Assembly (NCBI GenBank): GCA_023055355.1
Contig: JALJCS010000037.1
Span: forward strand, 930,001-994,000
DNA from: Agelaius tricolor
Taxonomy: Eukaryota; Chordata; Aves; Passeriformes; Icteridae
Reading direction: 5' to 3'
Length of the DNA stretch: 64,000 nucleotides
The translations under genes were made by a program, and so were the position numbers. Positions 36,707-48,250 of the stretch are shown here, in pieces (the first letter of the stretch is position 1; every line of letters starts with the position of its first letter). Below the pieces are notes generated by a model, which did no database searches, was not told the origin of the DNA, and saw nothing but the letters and a program-made list of their open reading frames with translations.

Positions 36707-38207
36707 TATAGAAGTGAAAACAAGTGGGAAATGGAGCAGGAAAAAGTTGAAATAATAAAAAATTTAAAATCCATTCTGATTTCAAATTGATTCAATATTT
36801 TGCCTTTGAAATGTCATTGGAATTAGAGTACTCTAATGAAGCATTCACAATTTTACCTATTACCTAAAGAAGAACAGCTTTTTCCCAGGGGAGAAATGTT
36901 CTGTAGACCAATTTACAACTGAGTGCAAAGCACAAAATTTTTGGCTTCGAAACTCTTCAGTGCAGAAAGCAGAACTTTGTGCTTTGGTGGTACAGCTCCA
37001 AGCACAGCAGGACAGATCTCCAGGCACCCCCTCTACTGAAAGCACAAATAATAGAGCTGTTGGTCAGGAGATTTTCTGATGAGCCCCAGAGGAAGTTATA
37101 GTGTGCATAAGAAAACCAGAGAATTTGGAGGTAATGAGAGAAGGGAGAGAGAAAAATCACTCTGTGTTGGAGACAGGAAGACAGGCAGAGAAAAGAGAGT
37201 GAGATTGCAAAGATAGACAGGTGGGGAGAAAGGGAGAGAGGTGCAATTCAGCTCCTGCTCCTGCCTGATTTGTTCCACCTCCATTATCATGCACCAGAAC
37301 AACTCATTCTTCTTTTTTTTACCAGAAAGCGTAATAATGTTCCACAGGTGAAGGAGTTATCTCAGCTTTTCTCTTTTCCAGCAAAGCTAACACTCAGTAC
37401 ATGAAATAAAGGTTATCTTGAAAAATAGACGCTGCAACTGGCATACAAAGGAACCCTTTCCTGTGACAAGGAAGTCTTTTCTGAAAGGGTCTGTTAGGTT
37501 TTGTGCTCAGAAGAAAAAGGGGAAGAAAACGGATTTGACTGCTTAGTCCCCCTGCCAGGTTGCCAAATTGACTTTTGAACAGGAGCTGGGAGACACTTTC
37601 CCATGGCATGAAGAGCAGGTTACCCCTAGGGGGATGGCGAGGATGGGGATGAAGAGGAAGGCAATGCTGCTGGCCATGCAGGGGATTAGGACAAAACTCA
37701 CCTTTCCCACCTCTCCCAAACCCATGAGGTCAGGGATGGTGTGAAAGGCAAAGCCCCTGTGTGCAGAGTCTCCAGTGCACAATAAGGAGAAGACAAATCT
37801 CCCTTGGGTTGTGTGTCAGGATGGCTGAAGCACAGCACACAGCTGCCCATGCTGAGGGTGGTGGGTGCCCAGCTGTGTGCCCAGCACCTCTGTGTGTGTT
37901 CAGCATCCCTCTGTGCTCAGCATCCCTCTGTGTGCTCAGCATCCCTCTGTGCTCAGCATCCCTCTGTGCTCAGCATCCCTCTGTCACTGCCTCCACACAG
38001 CTCCTGCTCCTCCCTGCCCCTGGCATGGCCAAGCCTGCAGAGGTAGGACTCTGTTCACTGCCATTACTGAAACAACCACATAATGTGTGTTTTGACACAT
38101 TCCCTGTGAGGAAAAGATCTCTGATCTGTTAAAACAAACCCTAACAGGGTCTGCAAAAAAAAATCATTTAAATCCTCACTTAAATGACTGAGTAAAAGAT
38201 CTGGCTT
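36707..38207. other. Intergenic sequence with a short minisatellite, no gene seen
   Basis: About 1.5 kb of unique-looking sequence. A 17-bp array at 37901-37984 is listed separately. No supported gene. Confidence 0.55.
37901..37984. repeat. Minisatellite, 17-bp unit x 5
   Basis: Five head-to-tail units of 'cagcatccctctgtgct', one extended to 19 bp by an extra TG and the last one incomplete. A degenerate unit precedes the array. Confidence 0.92.
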
Positions 38208-38675
38208 TGACACTAAATGTTTCCTTTATTATTTCCATCGTTTTTCAAAGGGTACCCAGCTCATGCCAAGGCCTTCCATGGCACAGAATCAGCTGCCTCT
38301 GCTCTTCAAAATTCAGCTACCTACTCCCAACAGGTTTTCCTCTTTGCATCACTTTGGGTTTACATGTCATTGATTCAGTAATTTTGCACTTAGAGAGTTT
38401 CATGTCTTCTGTTCTCACATCTCTCCTTTCTTTTCTCCACAGTGCCTGGATCATCTCCTTATAGCACCAGAACTGAGTCCATAAACCCAAATTTAGGGGT
38501 TTGAAGCACAGATGGTGGCTGTGCTGATGGACTTTGCTGTCTCCAAGGATTCCTTGCAGCTTTGCCTCCTGGAATGGCTGAGGTTTCCATTCTAGAAGCT
38601 GACTCCCCCTGCACTCACACACCTTTCCTTTCCCCTACAGACAACAACATAAGTGCTGAAAAGAAGGTTTTAGAT
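38208..38675 (-). repeat. Inverted-repeat pair 2, left arm (LTR-like)
   Basis: Reverse complement of 39628-40112 at high identity (roughly nine bases in ten or better by eye). The outer end is TGACACTAAATG on plus. AATAAA lies on minus near that end (complement of 38225-38230). The inner end has lost the TGAAACAC terminus seen in the right arm: after 'ggttttagat' the sequence is unrelated TA-rich DNA. Protein-like frames seen in both arms are the same repeat read on opposite strands. Confidence 0.85.
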
Positions 38676-39612
38676 ATATATTTCTAGGAGCAGAGTTTAA
38701 AGGACACTTTGCAAGGCAAAAAAGATAAGAGCGTGTAACAAACGTGTGGTGTCTGACTCTCTCTTGGAGACTTGGCTTTGATTTTTCTTGAATTGTTTTT
38801 TGTCTGAATTTTTAATATAAAGTGTTCGGCAGCTTGTCACTCTTTATGTATGGAAAACATAATACTCTTTGATGTTCTCAGTTACTGTGTCATGTTTATG
38901 TGCTCTGACAGTCTTTGAACCGTGGCTCACTGCAGACAATGGGAAGGGATCCTCAGAGGGGTGGAAGAAGGATTTAAAAAGAGCCTCATTTCCTAATCCC
39001 AGAATGGCAGTGTGTCACCATCATCCACACTGGTGTCCAGTGCCTTCAAAACAAGGGAATATTTGACTGACTAAGTTGCACAACTGAGCCCAAGGTGTGT
39101 GACATCACTCTGAGTTATGTCAGCACTTCAAGGGTTTCAGTGAACATTAGAGCTACCCAGACACTTCCAAGCATTTGATGCAAGGAAAGACAAACTTCTG
39201 GAGCTTCACAAAATTATTGTCAATTATTTAAAAAGAAAACAAAATTCAATGAGTCTAAAAAGCCATATTTCACCCCAGTGCTGATCACAATGACAGGAGC
39301 TGCTAGTAAAATAAATACATCCCTTCTTGTAAGGGCTTTTGTAGGTACCCAAGAACATAAAAGTGACAGGCGGCTGTCGCAAGGAAATTAGGGATGAACA
39401 CATCCAGATCTATTCCTGCTGAATACTAAATACACACCTGAGATCCCTGGTGAGGATGCCCAGAAGCTGTCCCTGTTCATCCTCATCATCACAATGACAT
39501 TTCAAGGAGCCACCACGGAGCTGTGTCCTGGGAAGCCTCTGCATGGCTTAGTGTGTTATTTACTGATTGTCAGGGCATGAGGCAAAGTGTAGGAGCTCAC
39601 ACTGGCCTTTCC
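38676..39612. other. Spacer of inverted-repeat pair 2, no gene seen
   Basis: About 0.94 kb. No coding feature, LTR or CR1 is recognised. Confidence 0.55.
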
Positions 39613-40112
39613 TGAAACACTAAATGGATCTAAAACCTTCTTTTCAGCAGTTATGTTGTTGTCTGTAGGGGAAGGGAAAGGTGTGTGAGGGCAGGGGGGA
39701 GTCAGCTTCGAGAATGGAAACCTCAGCCATTCCAGGAGGCAAAGCTGCAAGGAATCCTTGGAGACAGCAAAGTCCATCAGCACAGCCACCATCTGTGCTT
39801 CAAACCCCTAAATTTGGATTTATGGACTCAGTTCTGGTGCTATAAAGAGGTGATCCAGGCACTGTGGAGAAAAGAAAGGAGAAATGTGAGAACAGAAGAC
39901 ATGAAACCCTCTAAGTGCAAAATTACTGAATCAATGACATGTAAACCCAAAGTGATGCAAAGAGGAAAACCTGTTGGGGGTAGGTAGCTGAATTTTGAAG
40001 AGCAGAGGCAGAATAAAGCAGAGGCAGCTGATTGTGTGCCATGGAAGGCGTTGGCATGAGCTGGGTACCCTTTGAAAAACGATGGAAATAATAAAGGAAA
40101 TGTTTAGTGTCA
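39613..40112 (+). mobile_element. Inverted-repeat pair 2, right arm; LTR-like, 500 bp
   Basis: Begins TGAAACACTAAA and ends TTTAGTGTCA, so the termini are TG..CA and form an imperfect inverted pair. A TATA-like CTATAAAG at about 39839-39846 and AATAAA at 40090-40095 fit an LTR. A 16-bp direct duplication near 40003-40025 (gcagaggcag twice) is absent from the left arm. No target duplication is visible (tttcc against aagaa), so LTR status is inferred and a different non-autonomous element remains possible. Confidence 0.65.
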
Positions 40113-43100
40113 AAGAACTGAAAACCCCAGTGAACTGGGATCAAATTCAGTGAGGAGGTTTGGACCAAAAAAAAAAGGAACAGAAAGAATTTTGAAAATC
40201 TTTAAACATTTCAGAACTTTCTCAAAAGATTTCTGAGTGTTTTATATTAAGCTTTTCTTTGTTTCGCATCAGCATTTTCATTTTAAAATCAGCTTAAAGT
40301 AAAACTAGGTGAAGAGGTTAAATAACTTTGAGAAGAGACCTTCAGATCTTAAGCAAATGCAGTGCTCCAGATTAAACATGGGCTAACACTTTTCTTTAAA
40401 TTCTTTCTTTTCCTTTCATTCCCCTTTCAAATGTATTTTCAAACTCTTAATGATTTGAAGTGCATTTTGTCCTTTGACACTTTTCTTTAGCTTCTTTTGC
40501 AAATATATATTTAAAAAAATGTTCTTAACTTAGCTCTTATCACTGATAACTGCTGGAAAAATAGAGAATGCCAGCTGTTGTTTGTACAGTGCTTGAAAGG
40601 GCTTCAATAGCACTGTTAACAAAATGGCCAAAGGGACTGGGGAACACTCAAGGACAAATTCCTACACGAGCTTCCACTGGAGTATTGAAAGTGGTTCATC
40701 ACACTCCTCAATTCCCTCCCTCCTCTGCACATCCTCCTTCCCAATCCCTTAAATGCCAACACATTTTAATAGCTCCTGCTGCCTCTCTAGGCGAGAAATG
40801 CAGCCCCAGGTAACAGAAACCCAGGTAATTCTGCGCTCAAAATCACCACCTGGTGATGGCCTCGAGCTTCCTCCTTGTGCAGCTTCTCCTGCCTCAGAAT
40901 CCAGAGATTATTGGCTTTGCTCATCCTTTGTGCCCTCTAAGCTGTGCCTGGAAAATCGGGGCCTTTTGGGGAGCAACCAAAGCCTGGGCACAGAATATCC
41001 CCAGCTAATCCAAACCAGAGGCAGCTGAACTGTGATTAGAACTGATTTGAGGTTTTTTGGTTTGGTTTTTTTTCCCTTCTGGGGATGGTGTTCTCTCTGT
41101 TCCTATTTACAAGCCAGGGGTTATTTGAAGTGGGTTATTTATTTATTTATGCACTTCTATTATCACAAGAACCAAATTGCAACCTTCGAGAGGAAAAAAA
41201 AAAAAATGTGTTTGTGAAGGGCGGTGGTGGGGGGGCCGGGGGGAGCCAACAAATTAAAGTCAGAGAAAGGGGGCTACATCTTTATCAAAAGACAACATCA
41301 AATTAATTTCTGTCTGGTCTCAGGAACTCATGTAAAATTTATGGGCTGTTTGTTAATTTTGCTGTAGCGCCGGCAGCACGGGGGTGTTTGTGATGCAGGG
41401 GAAGGGCTGGGGTGGGCAGGGCAGGAGCAGCAGCCTTGGCTGGGAGCCGTGCAGGGAATGGCCTCGCTCAGGTGCCCAGCTCAGCTGGGTGAGGGTGGGA
41501 AGGCAGCAGGATGGATGCTCTGGATGGGCCCTGCTCCCTCCCTCAGCCTGCCTGCTTAAAATTCCAGAGCCGTGCTCAGCTCTGGGAGCAAGGCTGCCCT
41601 TTCAACACCAGCACAATGACTCCTCTTACATAACCCAACAGCCAATTCAGCAGGCTCACAACTCAAAAGAATTAGTTTTGTATGAACACACCTTCTTTGC
41701 CCTTTCCCCACCCTCCTCTCCCATCTTCTTTGCTTTTTGTTGGTTCTGGAGCACGTCCATGGAAGCGTCTGAGGCATTTGTGCCTTTTCCATTATCTCAG
41801 CAGGACAAGGGGCCACAGTCAAGGCAGCTGCAAAAAACCAGGGAGGTCTCCCCAGTGACTTAAGTGAGGTGAGAGAGCACACTCCCCACCAATGCTTTAC
41901 AATGGCAAGGTCGTTTTTGTTTTGTTCTCCAAAGTCTCTGCTGGAATTGGAGATTTGCAGCTTTCAGGAGCTCTTCTGGCTTTGCTAAACCCCGTGTTTC
42001 TGCTGGAACCAGGCTGTGCCTCAGGGAGCATCACTGGGGGGAGCACCAGTGGCATATTGTGATACCTGACCTGGGCAGAAATCAGAAACACAGAGATATT
42101 CAAGGGTCCCACTATCATGTGTGGCTGGTAACTTAGCAAAGGTCAGCAGTTTCCCAGCAATGTTTGCAAACAGAAGCCAAACACCACATTAGCAGCAAAA
42201 AAATAAACAGAACTGCTGGAATCGGGTGAATTTCATTTTCATTTCAAACTTTCCAGCTCTCAAAGAAACCTCATGCATCTCTGTCTTCATTTTGAAGACA
42301 TAAACTGGCACTACTGCAGAACTTCCCAGCTGAATGAGAATGCATCACTTTAGAACAGACCTCTAGCACTGATTTAAAGATTCCCACTTCCTCTGTCAGC
42401 TGTCCTAACACTTTAAAAGCCTTGCTAAGCAGGTATGGGTTTTTTTTTTTCTTCCCTTTTCTCCCTCCCCTTTTCCAGTTTCAGTTCAGTGTGTAACCTC
42501 AGCTACCAGCTCAGGATGATGATGTGGAGATGGATGTTCCCACTCCCATAATCTCATTCCCATTTTCCCATTTATTTTCCACCTTGAAAACAAGCGAACT
42601 AAACCTGTCCTACAGATGTACTGGAAATGATCAAACCAGCTGAAGATTGACACTAGATTCATATAGAGAAGAATATTCTAGAAAATGTTAAGAAATCACC
42701 CACTGCTCCCCACTAGACCAGAGATTTTACACCAACTGCTACCAAGTTATTTCATTGTCAGAGAGAAGGAACATGCCAGTGTGGGGTTCAGCGTGGTCCT
42801 TCTCCACTCCCTCCTGCCAGGAGTGGTGTATCCTCATCCTCACAGAGCCTGGGGAGGGGAGCAAGGGCATTCCTGCCAACCAGGGGGGATTTTTGCCCTC
42901 CACAGCCACGGAGAGGAACACTGTGCTTCACAAACACACTTCAAAGATGCCACACCATTAAAAATACATGGGCATCATGTGGATCTTAGCTAAATACATA
43001 TGGCCTTTGATTGCTTGGCATTTCCAATTCATACAGGAACATTACTGCCCTGCATTATTGATGATCACAAGCATTTCACTGCCTCAGACTAAGGACACCT

Positions 43101-43402
43101 CTTCCCCTTCTCCCTTCCTCGCATGCAGCACCCTTTGCTGGAGAGAGAGCAGTTTAATTAAGCCGTGATTAACGCCTCGCACACGCCTGACTGTCACTGA
43201 TTGGGCTCTGGGAATGGCACCGCTGTGAGCTGAGCACCGTGCTGCAGGAGGGAATGTCCCCTCCGGGTGCCTCAGCTGCTCCCCAGCAGTGCCAGCACAT
43301 CTGGCCAGCTGTGTGTGCCCAGAGGGTGCCCTGGCACGGCTGAGCTGCTCCCCAGCTCCAGCCAGGTAGGTGGGATTCCTTTGGGATAGCAGGGATGGGG
43401 AA
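40113..43402. other. Intergenic sequence, no gene seen
   Basis: About 3.3 kb. It has a polypyrimidine run at about 42437-42478, a short G-rich tract at about 41220-41245, and a compositionally distinct stretch at 43140-43380 with more CpG than its surroundings. The frame at 41384-41863 plus (159 codons) shows no domain I recognise. Confidence 0.5.
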
Positions 43403-43774
43403 TGTTATAGATACTTATTGTAATATTGGCTTTTTACAAATATTAAAATGTTGTCTTATATGTTACAACAGTTCTATTCTCATTATATGTTGTCTTACAT
43501 ATCAAGAGTTCTGTTGTCATAATGGTGCAAGGGTTCCATGTCCTCAGGGTTTCATACCTCCCCAATGTTTCTCACAGGCAGCTCCTCTGAGCACTGACTG
43601 CTCCTGGTCCTTACAGCAGCCATCTGACTCCTCTTTTGCACCCCTGGTTCTTATTAGTTACAGGTGCAGCCTGTTATCATCAGGCCTGCTCCTAATCTTT
43701 AGTAATAGGGTCCAGCTGCAGCTCATTGGGGGATGAGATTGCATTCTACATTACCCATGCTGGGTCCTCCTACA
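43403..43774 (-). mobile_element. LTR-like block (family J), minus orientation
   Basis: Plus-strand text begins TGTTATAGATAC and ends CCTCCTACA, so on minus it starts TGTAGGAGGACC and ends TATAACA. I recall the sequence as a recurrent songbird ERV-derived repeat. Candidate flanks (ggggaa and ttaaaa) do not match, so it may be diverged or truncated. The plus-strand frame across it (43395-43736) is not a gene. Confidence 0.55.
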
Positions 43775-43800
43775 TTAAAATGGATTTTATACGTGTGTGG

Positions 43801-44275
43801 TGTTAGAGTATAAAGATATAGGTTTTATTCCTGTTGTTAATTAAGCTTAGGGAAATAGCTGCTTGTGTTAAAATGCCTGCTTGGATGGGATAACATCCAA
43901 TGAACACAGGATGAGGACACCTGTGCAGATCTGCCAACCATCAGCACTCACTGTCTGAAGGCAGCGTGGAGCAAAGCCCAGACTGAAGATGATGATAAAA
44001 ATGGACTAAAGCACAACCAAGGAGTACCCATGCTCTAAAATGGCAGACCTGAGGAGGGGCCATGTAAAAATAAGTAAAATAGTTTGGGGAAAGTTTACTA
44101 TGCATAAGGGTCTATGAATATGCAACAGGTTAATGTAATTAAAAGGTGTTTAAGGGGTATCCCCAAAGATAATGGGGGGTTTTGGTTCAGTGCCAAGATG
44201 CACCTGGCCATAATAACCTTTGCTCTATGCTCCTTGTCTCCCATTGTGCTTTATTAAACTTTTTACATTTTCACA
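43801..44275 (+). mobile_element. Probable LTR (family K)
   Basis: Starts TGTTAGAGTATAAAG and ends TTTTCACA. ATTAAA at 44253-44258 sits about 20 bases before the end, after a 'ctccttgtctcccattgtg' stretch typical of an LTR R/U5. No clear target duplication (gtgg against ggag). It lies 26 bases from family J and in the opposite sense. No primer-binding site or gag-like sequence follows. Confidence 0.62.
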
Positions 44276-44643
44276 GGAGTGGGCAAAGTGAGCCATTGGT
44301 TCAGCCTGGAAGGGTTTGAGGCTGCAGGGCTGGGCTGGGCACAGGCTGCAGGCTCAGCCTGGGAGGGAGCAATGAGCAAACACTCCCTGCTCAGCCTCGT
44401 GCTGGGCTTGGAACCTCTGTCCCTGTGGGACAACATCTGCTGGGCTCTCCCTCACCACACCACACCCCTGGGCTAAATCCCATCCCTCCTTTCTGTTCAC
44501 TCTGGGAAGTTCGGGCACCTTCCCTGCCCTCTGCCCACTCACTGCTCTCCTTCCTGGCCCAAAGCACAGCTGGAATCTGAGTGTGGGGTGTCCCCTTCAC
44601 ACTGGACACGTCACCCTGATCCTGTGCTGGCACCACATGCCAG

Positions 44644-44682
44644 CAAGGCTCCACAAAATGAGGTGGGGCTGGCCAGCCCTGG
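44644..44682 (+). repeat. 39-bp inverted pair, left member
   Basis: Reverse complement of 45906-45944 with a single mismatch, beginning 'caaggctccacaaaatgagg'. The match does not extend clearly on either side. Confidence 0.9.
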
Positions 44683-45905
44683 CTGTTTTGGGGAAGTTCT
44701 ACACAAATGCTCCTGTCTCTCTGGCTGTTTTAGTAGCAGCTCCTCACTGACTCAGTTATACTCCCCCTTTTATTCTTTTAAAAGGGAATTATCCAGAAGC
44801 AAGAATTTGGGAAGAGGAGGAGAATATTCAGGAGGAAAAAAAAAAAAAAAAGAAAATCATTACAGCTGAGAAACAGCTCTTGAAACTTATTAGCTCATGA
44901 CTCATCTCTCTGAAAGGAGCTAATACCTTAATTTCATATTTCTCTGCTCAAATGGAGACCAAAGCATAAACTGAAATGAAACTTTACACTAATGGCTTCT
45001 TAATTACACCCATCTAAAAGCAATTACCTGAGGTTTAACAGATACAAAGTTGGGGTTGACACGGTCAGTAGAAGGGAATGGTGCAGCAGTGTCTGGAGGA
45101 GATGGGCTGTGGGAAAGAGGAGGTGGAAGATGCCATGGCCAGGCTGCCTCTGCTTCCTCCTCTCTTGCCCTGCTGCTGTGCAATCTCCCCCTGAGAGTGT
45201 GTGAGCACCAGGCAGGTACCACAGTGAGGGATATTCCTCAGGAATGCCCTTGCAGGGCTTTTGCAGTGCTGGGATAAAAATTCCTAAAATAAAACTCCAG
45301 CGTGCAGGACTTGGCAAATGTGGTACCAGTGATATTTCCCTCTAGGAAGCCACATCTGCATCCCAGCTCCTGCCTGGTAAAGCTTCTTCCTTCCACCTCT
45401 CCACCTGCAAGAGGAGAACCATTCCTACCAGTCCCAGGGTGCATTTTAAGAATTTCTTAATACTTATTGAAGGTTTTGAAATTATCCATACTAAGTTACC
45501 ACAGGAGACCAAAGTGGTGTCACTGCTGTTATTATAAGCACTATTATTACTACTACTGTGAGTAGATTTCAGGGATGTTTTGCTCAGAGTTTAATGATTT
45601 AGCACTAATAAAGGGACTTCAGCAAACCAGTGGAGTCCAGGCCACCACAGCAGTGTAGGTTTCCTGCACAATATCTGGGAGAAATCAGCTTCCAGGAGTG
45701 GGTTTGAGAACAGGCAGTACATGGTGCTGGGAGCCATGTGAGCTGGGAAAGTCATGGAGGTGAATTTGAATCCAAACTCTCTCCAGAGCTTTACTCTGAG
45801 CTGCAGGGAAACATCTCCCCCCAGTCTCAAAAAGATCTTGCACTGGCTGGTTGCTCTGTGAGGAAATCAGATTTTGGGAGGAATAGCCACCGCTTGAAGG
45901 ACTCC

Positions 45906-45944
45906 CCAGGCCTGGCCAGCCCCACCTCATTTTGTGGAGCCTTG
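45906..45944 (-). repeat. 39-bp inverted pair, right member
   Basis: Partner of 44644-44682 at a distance of about 1.2 kb. The surrounding sequence is not otherwise alike, so this is a short remnant or a copied fragment. Confidence 0.9.
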
Positions 45945-46258
45945 CACCGTATCTGCACCACTGAATGAGATAACACAATTATTGGCTAATTAGAGTCATC
46001 AGAAAGCGTTCTGCAATGGCAGGCTTTTAATTGACTTCCCCATTAACAGATAATGATCAGGCTCTGCCTCCTGCCAGGACGACCCCCACTCCTCTTCCCC
46101 CTGAGACAGGTGGTTGACCTGAAAATGGAACAGCACAGCTGTCCTGAGTTCATTCATGGCTAACACATCCCCTCGGTTTGGTGGGGAAACAACAAACTGA
46201 GACTGAGAGAAGGAAAAGAGAAGGAAAGGGAAGGTTCCTCTTTGCCTGCCCAGGCGAG

Positions 46259-46761
46259 TGAGAGGAATGGCAGATTTGCCTTTCCAAACAAGCTGTGGGC
46301 CTGCTGGTAGATAAAACCAGCACTGGGAGATAAAAGAAACAATGGGAAGGATCCCGTTGACTGATGAATGGAAAAAGATAATTTGCTTTTACAAATAAAC
46401 TTTAGGTTTGCTGATAAAGGAAATTAGACATTGAGAGATGAAAGAAACAATGGGGAAGAAAAACCCCTAAATTCTGTAAGAATTAAAAATTAAAAGGAGG
46501 GTTATATATTAGAGGGAAATCTTTGGTATCAGGTGTTTTGGGAAGTCTGAACCTCTCAGGTACCTCAGCCAGTGGGGAAAGAGAGAAGGGAAATGTGGCT
46601 GGGAAATTGGGATAAAAAGGAGGCTGCATCCTCCAAAAATCTGAGAGATCCCAGGGGAATGCCCCATGGCCTCTCCCTTTATTGGAATAAAGCCAGAAAG
46701 GACTCCCCTGTCTCCCTTTTGGACACAAACCTCTGGTGTTTGTGGGTTAATGTTTCTAACA
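46259..46761 (+). mobile_element. Solo LTR (family D, copy 1), 503 bp
   Basis: Begins TGAGAGGAATGGCAG and ends TTTCTAACA. It aligns in reverse with 49904-50524. A TATA-like GGGATAAAAAGG lies at about 46610-46621 and AATAAA at 46686-46691. The 4-bp flanks are cgag (46255-46258) and ggag (46762-46765), one mismatch, suggesting a 4-bp class I-type duplication. No internal sequence follows. Confidence 0.8.
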
Positions 46762-47998
46762 GGAGGCTCTGACAGAGCAGGGCTAGCACAGAGACAGTGA
46801 AGCTGCACAGCCCCATCCTTCCCCTGCCAGCTCAAAGCTCTCCCCAGTGCCAGCCCAGGATCCTGCTTGCTTTCCTCCCCTCCAGTCTGTTGAGTAAAGT
46901 AGTTTAGAGAACACAAATTCAATTTCACAGCTTCTTTCAGGGTGCCAAACACCTGGTGTTTCCTTGCCCTGGAACTAAAGCTGAACATTTCCAACATATT
47001 TCACAAGATACAACTGGGCTGAACACTCTTGTGTTGGAAGAAAAGGGCTGAATTCTCTCTTTGAGCTTGTTTCTCTGCAGTCAGGTGTGATTTTCTGGCC
47101 TCACAAAGTCCATTGGATACCCTTGTGTTGGAGACTTGAAACAACACACAGCATGGTGCCTTGGTGGAATGGGATCTTCTCCTGAGAACCATTTAACCCA
47201 CGTGCTGAGCTCTCATTTGGGTACTGAGCATTTGGGGAAAAGGCAGAAGCTCCTGCATCTAGCCATAGATCCTAGAGAGGGTTTTAAATGTCATTGTGAT
47301 CCATCAAATAAATAAGTTTTTCCAGAGGCAGCAGGAAGAAAGCCAAGTTTCCTTTTTCTCCTGTGACCTGGATTTCCCAGCAGTGACTCAGAAGGACCCC
47401 AGTTCCTCTTGGCTTTGCAGCAGGGGTGGGCAGGGGGCAGCAGGATCATGGACCTGGGGATTGCTGAACTCCTGCACAGGTCAAGAGCAGCACCAGTTCC
47501 AGACTCTTCTCTCTGCCAGCTTCACCCGTTGAGTTGGAGTTTCATTACTCCTTCCTACTGCATAAAATGTGCTTGAAACTCTAATTTATGAAAAAGTTAT
47601 TCGGGAAGGACTGACAGAGAAAAAGAAACCTGGTTTCCTTAGGAAGCAATTTGAAAATAAACTGAATTTCTGCTAGATGTGTGGTGCCATTTCAAGACTC
47701 CAAGGGTCTCTGCATCTGCAATTTTTCTTTGCTGTGGGCAAGACGTGTTCTCCTCACTCAATGGGTTTAAAACCAGGAACAACCTGAAGTTGAGGATTTA
47801 CTGAGATGCAACAGTTGAGATATTTGTGCATGGGATGAAGGGATAGAAATCAGAAACTCTGAAACCTGCAGGGTCTGGAGCCTTGGCCATTATTGTTTCT
47901 GTAAAAAGAGCAAGCAGCCAACCTTCTTCTGGTGCATTGGCTCCCCTTCCTTTCAGAAATTTAGCTGAACTCCATTCAGAGGGCTGTAAATGCAGGTT
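46762..47998. other. Intergenic sequence, no gene seen
   Basis: About 1.2 kb of unique-looking sequence with no supported feature. Confidence 0.55.
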
Positions 47999-48250
47999 TG
48001 AACACTGGAGAAGAAAAAAAACCCCAAAAAACAACTATTGCTCTCAATGATATGAAAATCGTGCTCCTGTAGATATTTCAGTGTTTACACAAAAGCGATC
48101 TTGGTTCTTTTTCCCAAGGTTAGTGGTATCCAGAGCCATCTTGTTTGAAATTGCTTTGAAAGCATCGTGATTCTTCTCTGTTGTTTTTAAGAACAAGAAA
48201 TTCTTTTAATTTCCTTCTTTTTGGTGGTAATTACACTAAATTTTGAACAC
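47999..48250 (+). repeat. Dispersed repeat E, copy 1
   Basis: Reverse-complement match to 53169-53409, with shared blocks such as 'gaacactggagaagaaaaa', 'cccaaggttagtgg' and 'aattttgaacac'. Substitutions and gaps are frequent. GAACAC occurs at both ends of both copies, so it belongs to the element and is not a target duplication. Family unknown. Confidence 0.75.

Larger units (their letters stand above)
44276..46258. other. Intergenic sequence, no gene seen
   Basis: About 2 kb. It contains one member of a 39-bp inverted pair at 44644-44682 and the other at 45906-45944, an A-run near 44836-44853, and A/T-rich repeat-free stretches at about 44875-45035 and 45950-46070. No supported gene. Confidence 0.55.

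Noticed and set aside
38317..39987. Two near-identical frames of about 100 codons on opposite strands, suggesting a duplicated gene
   Set aside because: They are the two arms of inverted-repeat pair 2 read on opposite strands. The arms look like LTRs and no domain is recognisable.
41341..41480. Possible CpG-island promoter
   Set aside because: G-rich with only a few CpG sites over a short span, and no transcript start or exon nearby can be supported.
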